This document shows positions 25,194-33,115 of a DNA stretch of 64,000 nt, piece after piece (the stretch's first letter is position 1; each line of letters begins with the position of its first letter). Location: NCBI GenBank assembly GCA_035532555.1, contig DATKQS010000002.1:1-64000 (forward strand). Reading direction: 5' to 3'. Under the pieces are notes generated by a model that had not been told where the DNA came from, searched no databases, and saw only the letters and a list, made by a program, of their open reading frames with translations. The DNA is from Thermoplasmata archaeon. Its GTDB lineage: Archaea; Thermoplasmatota; Thermoplasmata; Lutacidiplasmatales; UBA184. Made by a program: the position numbers and the translations under genes.

Positions 25194-26363
25194 ATGCGCG
25201 AGGTCGCCGTTCTCGGCGCCGGACAGACGAAGTTCGGCGAGCTGTGGGACCGGTCCTTCCGGGAGATCGGCATCGAGGCCGGCCTCCAGGCGCTGGTGGA
25301 TGCGAAGCTCGAGTCGGCCCAGCTCCAAGGCCTCTTCCTCGGCAACATGGCCGCCGGCCGCCTGATCGATCAGGAACAGATCGCGCCCCTGATCCTCGAC
25401 TACGCCGGGCTCGGGAATCGCAACCTCCCCGCCGTTCGGGTCGAAGGCGGAGGAGCCTCGGGCGCGCTCGCGCTGCACGCGGGATACCTCGCGGTGGCGA
25501 GCGGGCAGTACGACTTCGTGGTCGTCGGAGGGGCCGAGAAGCTGACGGACGTGCCGGACATCACCGGCAACCAGATCACCGATTCGGCCGCCGATCACGA
25601 GTGGGAGGTTGTCTTCGGCGCCACCCTTCCCGGCCTCTGGGCGCTCATCGCCCGACGCCACATGCACGAGTACGGGACCAAGCGCGAGGAGTTCGCGGCG
25701 GTCCCCGTCCAGGACCACGAGATGGCGGCCAAGAACCCCAACGCGCACTACCGCAACAAGATCACGCTGGAGCAGGTCCTCGGGGCCACGCCGGTCGCGC
25801 AGCCCCTCGGCATGCTCGACTGCGCCCCGCTTTCGGACGGAGCCGCCGCGGTTGTGCTCGGCCCGATGGAGGTCGCGCGCAAGTACACGGACACTCCGAT
25901 CCACATCTCGGCGAGCCAGGTCGCCTGCGACACGATGTCGGTCCACCACCGACGCGACATTACGACGCTCGATTCGACCGCCGTCGCCGCGCGGCGCGCC
26001 TTTCAGCAAGCCCGGCGGACGCCGAAGGACGTGCAGATCGCCGAGATCTTCGATGGTTATTCGATCGGAGCGCTCGTGGCGCTCGAGGACATCGGGTTTG
26101 TGGCGAAGGGCGCTGCGGGCGCCGCCTTCGCGGCCGGCGAGTTCGGCCGCGGCGGCCGCGTGGTGGTGAATTCCTCGGGAGGGCTGAAGGCCCAGGGGCG
26201 CCCGTTTGGAGCGGTGGGGGTCGCGCAGGTCGTCGAGCTGGTCCGCCAGCTCCGCGGCGACGCGAAGGACCGGCAGGTCGCCGGAGCGAACCTTGGACTC
26301 GCGCACGATGTGGGTGGGACGGGAGCTACGAGCGTGGTCCACCTGCTGGAGAGGACCAACTAG
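25194..26363 (+). CDS. Thiolase homologue of the archaeal HMG-CoA synthase complex, catalytic residues replaced
   Basis: Position and overall similarity mark it as the acetoacetyl-CoA thiolase partner of HMG-CoA synthase (389 aa, start VAVLGAGQTKFGELW). The expected active-site motifs are changed. The nucleophile motif normally reading CASG is VEGGGASGA. The HDCF histidine motif reads IFDGY. The final GHPxGATG histidine motif reads GRPFGAVG. The fold and the LLDC/LDCAP-SDGAAAV region are kept. It may be a structural subunit or have altered chemistry. A Shine-Dalgarno GGAGG precedes the ATG. Confidence 0.88.
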   Translation: MREVAVLGAGQTKFGELWDRSFREIGIEAGLQALVDAKLESAQLQGLFLGNMAAGRLIDQEQIAPLILDYAGLGNRNLPAVRVEGGGASGALALHAGYLAVASGQYDFVVVGGAEKLTDVPDITGNQITDSAADHEWEVVFGATLPGLWALIARRHMHEYGTKREEFAAVPVQDHEMAAKNPNAHYRNKITLEQVLGATPVAQPLGMLDCAPLSDGAAAVVLGPMEVARKYTDTPIHISASQVACDTMSVHHRRDITTLDSTAVAARRAFQQARRTPKDVQIAEIFDGYSIGALVALEDIGFVAKGAAGAAFAAGEFGRGGRVVVNSSGGLKAQGRPFGAVGVAQVVELVRQLRGDAKDRQVAGANLGLAHDVGGTGATSVVHLLERTN

Positions 26364-26372
26364 GTGGGTACG

Positions 26373-26864
26373 ATGTCGATCGCACGATTCTGGCGCGAAA
26401 CGCCTCGCCGGTACAACCTCGGCGGATCGAAGTGCTCGATCTGCAGCACCGTGTACTTCCCGCCCCGCTCCGTATGCCCCACCTGTACTCACCACCGCCA
26501 CTCGATCGGCAAGATGCAGCCGCTCCAGCTCTGCGGGGACGGCGAGATCTTCTCGTTCTCCATCGTCCATGACGCGGCCGAGGGGTTCGAGATGCAGGTG
26601 CCCTACGTGCTCGCGCTCGTGAAGACGGTGGAGGGGCCGATGCTCACCGGGCAGATCGTCGACGTCGACCCGGTGGAGGTCGAGATCGGAATGCCCGTCC
26701 ACGCGATGTTCCGCAAGCTCCGCGAGGAGGGACGCGCGGGCGTCATTCACTACGGCTACAAGTTCGCCCCGTCGACCGCCGAGGACCGCCGGCCTCACCG
26801 CGGCGGCTCCAACGAGCCGTCCCCGGTGGCGGAGCCCCCCGGGCGGAGCCGGGCCTCGGCGTGA
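26373..26864 (+). CDS. DUF35 / OB-fold acyl-CoA-associated zinc-ribbon protein
   Basis: This third member of the archaeal HMG-CoA synthase complex acts as scaffold between thiolase and synthase. The N-terminal zinc ribbon is CSICSTVYFPPRSVCPTC (residues about 21-38), followed by an OB-fold. The C-terminal 25 residues are a Pro/Arg-rich tail. ATG 26373 was chosen to match the family start (SIARFWRETPRRYNL); a GTG at 26364 is in frame. Confidence 0.9.
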   Translation: MSIARFWRETPRRYNLGGSKCSICSTVYFPPRSVCPTCTHHRHSIGKMQPLQLCGDGEIFSFSIVHDAAEGFEMQVPYVLALVKTVEGPMLTGQIVDVDPVEVEIGMPVHAMFRKLREEGRAGVIHYGYKFAPSTAEDRRPHRGGSNEPSPVAEPPGRSRASA

Positions 26865-27619
26865 CGGATCGGACGACCTCCGTGGACGCGCGCGAGAACG
26901 ACGAGCCGCCGGCGGACGAGGAACGGGCCCGGACGTATGCCGAGGGGTTCGGTGCGGGGATCCGCACCGCGCTCAAGGACATCCTCCAGCACGTCTCCCA
27001 AGGCTACACCGCCTCCGAGCTTCGCCTCCTCGTGCAGGGCCGGCTCGCGCGACTCGGAGACGAGGTCGAGCTCAAACGACGGAGCATGCTCGGACCCCTC
27101 CGAACGCGCGCGGACGTCCTCTTCGCGAACGGGCCGCCGCCCCCGCGTCGCTGGTCGCCCGGTGGAGGGGCCATCCGCGTCGTCCCTCGCCAGAGCTACC
27201 TCGTCAACGAACCGCAGCCCTCCCGCGCCCTCGCGCTGGTCGCGGCGGCCATGGCGGACTTCCCCCGGACGATCCTGCTCTCCTTGCACCCTCCCGCGCT
27301 GCCCGGACTCCCCGCCGCGCGTCGCGTCGAACTCAACCTGACCTCGGTGGGCGCGCCGGGCGAGGCCGCCCGCCCGATCCCGCTGGGCCAGATCGGCGGC
27401 CGGCTGCGCGAGGCGATGGCGGGAGGAGCCCTCGTCTATACCGACGCGCTCGACTTCCTGCTCGCCGAAGAGCCCACCGACACGATGGTGCAGTTCGCGG
27501 CCTGGCTCGCCGACGAGGCGCGCAGCACCGACTCCGCGGTCGTCGTGTCGATCGACGCCGCGGCGCTCGACCTCAAGCAGTTCACCCGCATCCAGCGAAC
27601 GTTCTCGACGCAGGCGTGA
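26861..27619 (+). CDS. Protein with a DUF835-like C-terminal domain
   Basis: The 252-aa soluble protein has an acidic N-terminal helix. Its C-terminal segment (about 180-250: GGALVYTDALDFLLAEEP...AVVVSIDAAALDLKQF) resembles the archaeal DUF835 domain, which is linked to signalling proteins. No kinase or receiver domain is present. The GTG start overlaps the DUF35 stop, so it is in the mevalonate operon, but nothing shows a direct role there. The domain match is from memory and uncertain. Confidence 0.7.
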   Translation: MTDRTTSVDARENDEPPADEERARTYAEGFGAGIRTALKDILQHVSQGYTASELRLLVQGRLARLGDEVELKRRSMLGPLRTRADVLFANGPPPPRRWSPGGGAIRVVPRQSYLVNEPQPSRALALVAAAMADFPRTILLSLHPPALPGLPAARRVELNLTSVGAPGEAARPIPLGQIGGRLREAMAGGALVYTDALDFLLAEEPTDTMVQFAAWLADEARSTDSAVVVSIDAAALDLKQFTRIQRTFSTQA

Positions 27620-27638
27620 GCCGGAGGAGATCGCACCG

Positions 27639-28859
27639 ATGGACATCGCCTTCTTCACCGATTCCTACCTCCCGACGCGCGACGGCGTCGCCGTGACCGT
27701 CGACGGGCTCGCGCGATCGCTCACCCGGCAGGGCCACCAGGTCCACGTCTACGCGCCGCACGCGGTCCGTGGAGAGCCGACCCGGGAGTCGGTGGAGGGC
27801 GGGGTCCGGGTCGTGCGTTTCCGTTCGGTACCGGTGCCGCTGTACACCCAGTACTCCCAGCCCCTGTTCTCCTCCGTCCTTCCGCTCTGGGCGCGCTCGG
27901 CCGAGCGGGTGCTATCGCAAGCCGATGTCGTCCACGTTCACTCCCCGGGGTTCATCGGCAGCATCGGCTTCCTGCTCGCCCGCCATCTCCGCGCCCCGCT
28001 TGTCGGGACGTTTCATACCAACCTCGGCGCGATGCAGGACAGCGTTCCTTCGAAGTGGCTGATCCCCACGTTCTTCCGCCTCGCGTGGTGGTACAACGTC
28101 GGCCTGTACTGGCGATGCAACATCACGACCGCGCCGACCGAAGCGGCGCGCTCGGCGCTGCTCGCGCATGCCTCCAAGCCGTTCCGCCGGCCCGTCGAGG
28201 TCATCCCGAACGGCATCGACCTCGACAACTTTCACCCCGGCCTGAACGTACCCGACTGGAGGACGCGGTGCGGCCTTCCGCCCCACCCCCTCGTCACCTA
28301 CCTCGGTCGGTTGACGGTGGACAAGGGCGTCCACCGCTTCCTGGACGCGATCGCGAACGCCGCCGATCTCACGGACATGGTGGCGATCGTCGGCGGGACC
28401 GGGCCCGAAGAGGCGGCGGTGCGCGAGCGGATCGCACGCGATAACCGTCTCTCCGGCCGCGTACGCTACGTCGGGCCGGTCGTGGAAGCCGAGAAAGGGG
28501 CGCTGCTCGCCCAATCGTCGATCTTCGTGCTTCCGTCGACGAGCGATACCGCCAGCATCGGGATGCTCGAGGCCATGGCATGTGGAACCCCCTGCATCGG
28601 CCCGGATGTCGGCGGACCGGCGGAGATCGTCCAGGACGGGGTCACGGGCCGGCGGGTCGCCGTTCAGGACCCCGCGGCGCTCGCGCGCGCGATCGTCGCC
28701 TTGGTCGATCGTCCCCAGGAGCGGCGTCGCATGGGAGAGAACGCCCGCACGTTCGTTCGAACGACGGCCTCGATCGACGCGATGGCATCGCGCATATCCG
28801 AGCTCTACCGGCGACTGATCGACCAAGGAGCCTCGCCGGGGCGATCCGGGTCCGGTTAG
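27639..28859 (+). CDS. Glycosyltransferase family 4 protein
   Basis: This GT-B fold transferase of 406 aa begins MDIAFFTDSYLPTRDGVAV, the donor-independent N-terminal motif of GT4. It has a middle HSPGFIGSIGFLLAR and the donor-site EAMACGTPCIGPDVGGPAEIV, with the E-x7-E type motif. YLGRLTVDKGVHRFLDA is typical of the C-terminal domain. It probably glycosylates lipid or glycan intermediates at the membrane; the acceptor is unknown. A strong Shine-Dalgarno GGAGGAG lies in the 19-bp gap after the DUF835-like gene. Confidence 0.87.
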   Translation: MDIAFFTDSYLPTRDGVAVTVDGLARSLTRQGHQVHVYAPHAVRGEPTRESVEGGVRVVRFRSVPVPLYTQYSQPLFSSVLPLWARSAERVLSQADVVHVHSPGFIGSIGFLLARHLRAPLVGTFHTNLGAMQDSVPSKWLIPTFFRLAWWYNVGLYWRCNITTAPTEAARSALLAHASKPFRRPVEVIPNGIDLDNFHPGLNVPDWRTRCGLPPHPLVTYLGRLTVDKGVHRFLDAIANAADLTDMVAIVGGTGPEEAAVRERIARDNRLSGRVRYVGPVVEAEKGALLAQSSIFVLPSTSDTASIGMLEAMACGTPCIGPDVGGPAEIVQDGVTGRRVAVQDPAALARAIVALVDRPQERRRMGENARTFVRTTASIDAMASRISELYRRLIDQGASPGRSGSG

Positions 28860-28884
28860 CCCGCGGACGAGGCTCGGGGTGGGG

Positions 28885-28992
28885 CGGGCCTGTCGGGAGC
28901 TTCCGTCCCGGGCGGCCGTCGCCACGGGACCTTTGAACCCGAGTTTGCTGGCTTAGAAGGCCAGTGCTTCATCCAAGCTAAGCTACAGGCCC
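28885..28992 (-). tRNA. tRNA-Arg (TCT) with a 33-nt intron in the T-loop (position 59/60)
   Basis: On the minus strand exon 1 is 28992-28932, the intron 28931-28899 and exon 2 28898-28885. The 75-nt mature form has acceptor GGGCCTG/CAGGCCC, D-stem GCTT/AAGC and anticodon stem CTGGC/GCCAG enclosing CTTCTAA (anticodon TCT). The T-stem is TCGGG/CCCGA. Splicing restores TTCAAAT. The bulge-helix-bulge is T-stem, TTCA against GGAA, bulges AAG and GCT, and an inner helix GTCCCG/CGGGAC. The discriminator is G and CCA is not encoded. Confidence 0.92.
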
Positions 28993-29017
28993 GGACGGTC
29001 GGTACGAGCCCTCGCCC

Positions 29018-29023
29018 CTTAAT
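29018..29023 (-). promoter_or_regulatory. TATA-like box for tRNA-Arg
   Basis: ATTAAG on the minus strand, 31 nt before the tRNA 5' end. It contains the TAA stop codon of the DUF99 gene. Confidence 0.45.
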
Positions 29024-29591
29024 CCTTGGCTCGCGCTCGGCCGCTTCCGGCCGAGGCGATCAGGTGGGCGAGGCGCAACGGTTCCGGCCAAAAGCCCCGT
29101 ACCGTGGTTCGCCGGATCAACGCGAGCGCGTCGACCCGGCGGCAGCCCACGACGCTCGCGAAGATCGGTCGCCCGGAGGTGGGCACCCGGAACAGGCGAT
29201 GGGCCGTGAGGAGCGCGTAGCGACGTCGCGCGTCCCGCGGGAACCACTTCACGAGGGCGGCCCGTATCCGCGCGAGGTCCGGGGCCCGGCGCGTCAGGCT
29301 AACGACCGGTAGACGGAGCTCGCTCGCGAGCCGGTCGAGATCGACCACGTTGAATCCTCCGAGCACGATCCCGTCCACTAGCACCGCCCGGAGATCGGCG
29401 AGGTGTCCGGTCCGGCGCACGAGCTCGACCGCGCGCTCGGTCGCGTCGCGGCCGTCGACCTCGACCGAGCCCACCTCGACCGCCTCGACATACTCCGGCG
29501 CGGAGACCGTGACCGCGGCGATGGGAGCTCGACGATCCATGCGCCGGAAGGCACCGTCATCGATGCCGACGACCCGGACATGCGGTTTCAC
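29019..29591 (-). CDS. DUF99 family protein (endonuclease dU-like, UPF0215)
   Basis: The 190-aa protein starts KPHVRVVGIDDGAFRR, the DUF99 hallmark, and continues with AVLVDGIVLGGFNVVDLDRL. The family has been linked to cleavage of deoxyuridine-containing DNA in archaea; that function is from family knowledge. The GTG at 29591 was chosen: it lies about 22-26 nt after a divergent TATA-like box and gives the usual family length. The longer frame overlaps the neighbouring gene. Confidence 0.82.
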   Translation of the reverse strand: MKPHVRVVGIDDGAFRRMDRRAPIAAVTVSAPEYVEAVEVGSVEVDGRDATERAVELVRRTGHLADLRAVLVDGIVLGGFNVVDLDRLASELRLPVVSLTRRAPDLARIRAALVKWFPRDARRRYALLTAHRLFRVPTSGRPIFASVVGCRRVDALALIRRTTVRGFWPEPLRLAHLIASAGSGRARAKD

Positions 29592-29607
29592 GAGCGCCCG
29601 ACGCAAC

Positions 29608-29616
29608 GATATGACC
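29608..29616. promoter_or_regulatory. Shared divergent TATA-like region
   Basis: CGATATGAC reads TATA-like on both strands and lies about 20-30 nt from the DUF99 GTG on one side and the ATG at 29640 on the other. Confidence 0.4.
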
Positions 29617-29639
29617 CTGCGCGGGGTCGTTGCCGCCGG

Positions 29640-30554
29640 ATGTCGTCGGACGTGCTCGCGGTCCGGTGTCCGCACTGCGGCACGACTTTCGGCGTCCTCC
29701 CCGGCTCGGGTCCCGCGACGCAGTGGCTTCCGTGCCCCCAATGCCGTACCCCGGTGCCGGTCGTGCTTCCGCGCGACCATCCGCCCCTCTTCAGCTGGGA
29801 GATCTATCCCGGCCTATATCCCAGCTACATTCCCCCGCGGCCGCCTCGGGTGCGTCGCCGGCCGGCCACGATCTACGTCCTCCTCGCGTCGCTCGTGATC
29901 TGCGCGGGGCTCGTCGGCGCGTTCGGCTACATCGCGGTCCTCGCCCAGCAGCCGTCGACCTACACGGTGAACGGAACGGTCATCGCTCCGAACGGCTCGC
30001 CGCTCGCGGGGGCTCAGGTCGAACTGACGACGGAGGCGAACCAGTCCTCGAGCGTCATCACGGGGCTCGGGGGGACGTTCTCCTTTGCGAACGTGCCCCT
30101 CGGCGGGGTCCTGGTCAATACGACGAAGACCGGCTACGCCTACACCGCGGTCTACCTCTTCCTCTCGACGGTGTATGTATCGGGGGGATCGTCGACCGGG
30201 ATCTCCCTGACCCTGAATCCATCTCCGGCGAACAACACGACGCTCTACGTCACTCCGTTCCCGACGCTCGAGTCGTTCGTGACGGACCTGGGGGCGGCCG
30301 CCGGATTGCTCGCCCTCGTCGCGGTCGTCGATGGGTTCGCGATACTCCGCACGCGTCGATCCTCGCGCCCGATCTTCGGTGTCGCGGCCGGGTTCGGATC
30401 CCTCCTCGCCCCTCTACCCATCGCGCTCCTCAGCATCGAGGTGGCCGCGCCGATCCCGTCCCTGATGACGATCCCGGTGGCTGTGCTCGGCGGCTTCGCG
30501 GCAGGGATCGGGCTGGTCGAGATGGCCCTCGCCGGACAGCCTTCGGAGGCTTAG
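29640..30554 (+). CDS. Zinc-ribbon membrane protein with a carboxypeptidase-regulatory-like domain
   Basis: The 304-aa protein has an N-terminal zinc ribbon (CPHC and CPQC, about 9-39). A Tyr/Pro-rich linker and a membrane helix near 78-100 follow. Next comes an external beta domain, roughly 107-195, beginning YTVNGTVIAPNGSPLAGAQV, typical of CarboxypepD_reg/CnaB-like folds. Three further membrane helices end the protein. Topology suggests a cytoplasmic zinc ribbon and an exposed beta domain. Function unknown. It converges on DUF2203; the two stops share TTAG. Confidence 0.75.
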   Translation: MSSDVLAVRCPHCGTTFGVLPGSGPATQWLPCPQCRTPVPVVLPRDHPPLFSWEIYPGLYPSYIPPRPPRVRRRPATIYVLLASLVICAGLVGAFGYIAVLAQQPSTYTVNGTVIAPNGSPLAGAQVELTTEANQSSSVITGLGGTFSFANVPLGGVLVNTTKTGYAYTAVYLFLSTVYVSGGSSTGISLTLNPSPANNTTLYVTPFPTLESFVTDLGAAAGLLALVAVVDGFAILRTRRSSRPIFGVAAGFGSLLAPLPIALLSIEVAAPIPSLMTIPVAVLGGFAAGIGLVEMALAGQPSEA

Positions 30555-31033
30555 TGCGAACCCCGGGGATCCAGCGTCGCGCGCCGCTCGTTCTTCTCGA
30601 TCGGGCGTCGGGTCCGATAGCCCCCCGAGAGCGGGTGGTAGTACGCCACCCGGTCCTCCCCGCGCTGCCAACATAGGAACACGAGCTCCCCGTCGACCGT
30701 ACCGTAGAAGTCGATCAGACCGCTGTCGAGGTCCTTGATCTCGATCCCTTCCTCGCGCAAGGCCCCGACCCGGTCTTCGATGCGCTGCGTGAGCCGACGC
30801 CATTCCTGATCCAAGCGGTCCTTGTGCTCGCGATCGGGTAGATCCGGCGAATCGATCTCCGGCCCCCAGAACGACGCGAGCCGGTGGACCTCCTCGTGCA
30901 CCGCGCGCAGGCGGTCGACCATGACCCGGAGCTGAGGCAGCACCTCGTCGAGCTGGGGCAGGCGAGCGTTGGCTTCCTCGACCGTCCACCGCCGAGCGAT
31001 GGCCGGACGCGGCTCGGGAGTTTCGCGCGCCAT
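30551..31033 (-). CDS. DUF2203 family protein
   Basis: The mostly helical protein of 160 aa has family motifs RRWTVEEANARLPQLDEVLPQL near the N-terminus, GIEIKDLDSGLIDFYG in the middle and LVFLCWQRGEDRVAYYHPL near the end. The molecular function is unknown. A TATA-like GGTATTTA (31063-31070, read on this strand as TAAATACC) lies upstream. The ATG at 31033 was chosen; an in-frame GTG at 31045 is the alternative. Confidence 0.8.
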   Translation of the reverse strand: MARETPEPRPAIARRWTVEEANARLPQLDEVLPQLRVMVDRLRAVHEEVHRLASFWGPEIDSPDLPDREHKDRLDQEWRRLTQRIEDRVGALREEGIEIKDLDSGLIDFYGTVDGELVFLCWQRGEDRVAYYHPLSGGYRTRRPIEKNERRATLDPRGSH

Positions 31034-31062
31034 GGTTCCCCTCACCCAACGATGCGACTACC

Positions 31063-31070
31063 GGTATTTA
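31063..31070 (-). promoter_or_regulatory. TATA box for DUF2203
   Basis: TAAATACC on the minus strand, 37 nt before the ATG at 31033 and 25 nt before the alternative GTG at 31045. Confidence 0.45.
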
Positions 31071-31148
31071 CGCATGTCAATTGCACACGCTTCCGATGGT
31101 AACCTCGGGAGGGAACGGACCCGAGTGCCCTGCCGGACGTGGGGTCGT

Positions 31149-32399
31149 TCAGGCGGCGTGGATCGGGAGCCGCTCGACCGGCCAGTGGGCGTCCCGGTAC
31201 GCGCGCTCAACCTCGAGGCCGTGCGGTCCGTCCCGGACCTCGAGTTCAATCTCGACGGTCACCCGGCCCGGCGGAAGGTCGGGCGACTCCCGCTCGTGGT
31301 TAAGATGGCGGACGTTGGCGCCGGAGTCGGCGGCGACCTTCAAGAACGCTGCGAGCTGGCCGGGAACGTCGCGCATGGCGGAGCGCAGCCGAAGCAGCCG
31401 GCCCTCCGCCGCGAGCCCGATGAAGAGCACGTGATCGAGCACGAACGGGTCGAGGTTGCCCCCGCTGACGACGACGACCACGGGACCATCGCGCGCGAGC
31501 TCGGGGTGCTCGAGAAGGCCGGCGAGCGCGGCCGCCCCGGCGCCTTCGGCGAGCACCTTCGCGAGCTCGAGGAGCAGGAAGGAAGCTCGCGCGATCGCGC
31601 GGTCGTCGACCACGAAGGCTCGGGCGTGCACCGCGCGGAGGATCTCGAGCGGCAACCGACCGATGTGGCGCGTCGCGAGACCATCGGCGAAGGTGTTCGG
31701 AGTCGCTCCCTCGATGACCTTGCCCGCGGCGAGCGACGCCCGCAGCGTGTCCGCGCCGGACGGCTGGATCCCGATCACCTCGGCGGAACTGCCCTGCGAA
31801 TGGAGGCCGGCCGCGATTCCCGACAGAAGGCCCCCACCCCCCACCCCCGCGATCACCCGGCGTACCATCGGTAGGTCCTCGAGGATCTCGAGGCCGACGG
31901 TGCCTTGGCCGGAGATGACGTCGGGATCGTCGTAGGGATGCACGTATGTCAGCCGCTCTCGGGCGGCGAGCTGGAGGGCGTACTCGTGCGCTTCATCGTA
32001 GTTCGCGCCGTGTAGCAGGACCCGCGCCCCCAGCGACCGGGTCCGGGTGATCTTGAGCGGGGACGCGGTCTCGGGCATCACGATCGTCGCGGGAATCCCC
32101 CGCTCGCGGGCCGCCCAGGCCACGCCTTGCGCATGGTTACCCGCCGAAGCAGCGGCGACGCCCCGACGAGCATCGTCCTCCGGGATCTGCGCGATCCGGT
32201 TGATAGCCCCTCGGATCTTGAAGGCGCCGGTCGTCTGGAAGTTCTCGAGTTTGAGATACACCGCGGCGTCGCCGAGTCCGGGAAACGGAGGAGCTCGTAT
32301 GAGCGGGGTGCGGACGATGTGCCCGCGCAGCCGGGCGGCCGCGGCGAGGACATCGACGGGGCGTCCCGCGTCTCCAAACACGATCGGGGAGTTCCCCAC
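31149..32399 (-). CDS. ilvA: Threonine dehydratase (threonine ammonia-lyase) with ACT domain
   Basis: This PLP enzyme deaminates threonine to 2-oxobutyrate, the entry to isoleucine synthesis or a catabolic route. The PLP lysine is K61 in TTGAFKIRGA. SAGNHAQGVAWAA and GVGGGGLLSGIAAGL are the asparagine and glycine-loop motifs. The last 85 residues form an ACT-like domain, as in biodegradative/short IlvA forms. The GTG at 32399 is 31 nt after a CCATTATGG box. The open frame upstream has no plausible start. Confidence 0.88.
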   Translation of the reverse strand: MGNSPIVFGDAGRPVDVLAAAARLRGHIVRTPLIRAPPFPGLGDAAVYLKLENFQTTGAFKIRGAINRIAQIPEDDARRGVAAASAGNHAQGVAWAARERGIPATIVMPETASPLKITRTRSLGARVLLHGANYDEAHEYALQLAARERLTYVHPYDDPDVISGQGTVGLEILEDLPMVRRVIAGVGGGGLLSGIAAGLHSQGSSAEVIGIQPSGADTLRASLAAGKVIEGATPNTFADGLATRHIGRLPLEILRAVHARAFVVDDRAIARASFLLLELAKVLAEGAGAAALAGLLEHPELARDGPVVVVVSGGNLDPFVLDHVLFIGLAAEGRLLRLRSAMRDVPGQLAAFLKVAADSGANVRHLNHERESPDLPPGRVTVEIELEVRDGPHGLEVERAYRDAHWPVERLPIHAA

Positions 32400-32421
32400 G
32401 TCGCACCGATTCGGCCGCGGA

Positions 32422-32430
32422 CCATAATGG
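32422..32430 (-). promoter_or_regulatory. TATA-like box for threonine dehydratase
   Basis: CCATTATGG on the minus strand, 31 nt before the GTG at 32399. Confidence 0.45.
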
Positions 32431-32542
32431 TTGAGGCTCCCCCCGCTTCGAATCCGGCGCCGCTCGGGGGTCGGAATCCGGTCCGGGGCGGTGGAAAGTC
32501 TCCGTTGGTCGCGTGAGGTGACCCGCCACGTTTGCGTCGAAA

Positions 32543-32551
32543 CTCTTAACG
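32543..32551 (+). promoter_or_regulatory. TATA-like box for DUF1801
   Basis: CTCTTAACG, about 30 nt before the GTG at 32575. Confidence 0.4.
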
Positions 32552-32574
32552 ACCCTCGCACCGATTCCAGGGGA

Positions 32575-32952
32575 GTGGCGCCGGCTCGAACGCCCGCATC
32601 GCCGCAAGTGGACGAATACCTTGCGCAGCTCCCTCCCAAGTTCCGGGCCGCGCTCCAAAATTTGCGCCGAACGATCCGATCCGCGGCTCCGGACGCTGAG
32701 GAGGTCATCAGCTACCGAATCCCGGCCTTCCGTCGGAACGGAATGCCGGTCTATTTCGCGGCGTTCAAGGACCACTGTAGCTTCTTTGTGGGGAGCGTTC
32801 GCGTCCGACGCCGGTTCTCGGCCGCGTTGAAGCCATTCGAGAGCGGGAAAGGTACCCTTCGCTTCACTCCGGAGCACCCCCTGCCCACGGATCTAGTCAC
32901 GCGCATCGTGAAGGCACGCGTGGCCGAGAACCTAGCCCGAAGGACTCGGTGA
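32575..32952 (+). CDS. DUF1801 (YdhG/YjbR-like) protein
   Basis: The 125-aa protein has the family's order of motifs: VDEYLAQLPPKFRAALQNLR, AEEVISYRIPAFRRNG, VYFAAFKDHCSFFVG and KGTLRFTPEHPLP. Relatives adopt the CyaY/YjbR-like fold; their role is unknown. GTG at 32575 fits both the TATA spacing and the usual N-terminus. The earlier ATG at 32431 would add 48 residues unlike the family. Confidence 0.8.
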   Translation: MAPARTPASPQVDEYLAQLPPKFRAALQNLRRTIRSAAPDAEEVISYRIPAFRRNGMPVYFAAFKDHCSFFVGSVRVRRRFSAALKPFESGKGTLRFTPEHPLPTDLVTRIVKARVAENLARRTR

Positions 32953-33034
32953 TTCCGCGCCGCACGCTCGGGCGGGCAACGCTCCGGCGCTATGGTTCGG
33001 TCCATCCCAGCAAAAATTCGATTTTCTCTCGTAA

Positions 33035-33048
33035 GAAATCGCGATTTC
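33035..33048. repeat. 14-bp perfect palindrome upstream of the ribosomal operon
   Basis: GAAATCGCGATTTC is self-complementary and ends 10 bp before the TATA box of rpl3. A looser inverted repeat AAAAT-TCG-ATTTT lies just upstream (33012-33024). The 60-bp block is AT-rich in an otherwise GC-rich region. It could be an operator or an extended upstream promoter element. Confidence 0.5.
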
Positions 33049-33058
33049 GGATAAGGCG

Positions 33059-33065
33059 TTATATA
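33059..33065 (+). promoter_or_regulatory. TATA box of the S10/spc ribosomal operon
   Basis: TTATATA, 57 nt before the rpl3 ATG. It predicts a 5' leader of about 25-30 nt, within which GGAGG (33091-33095) can serve as Shine-Dalgarno. Confidence 0.7.
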
Positions 33066-33115
33066 GGGTACCTTTCTCCCCCGTCCCCACCGGAGGCAGG
33101 ACCCCCTATCGACCT

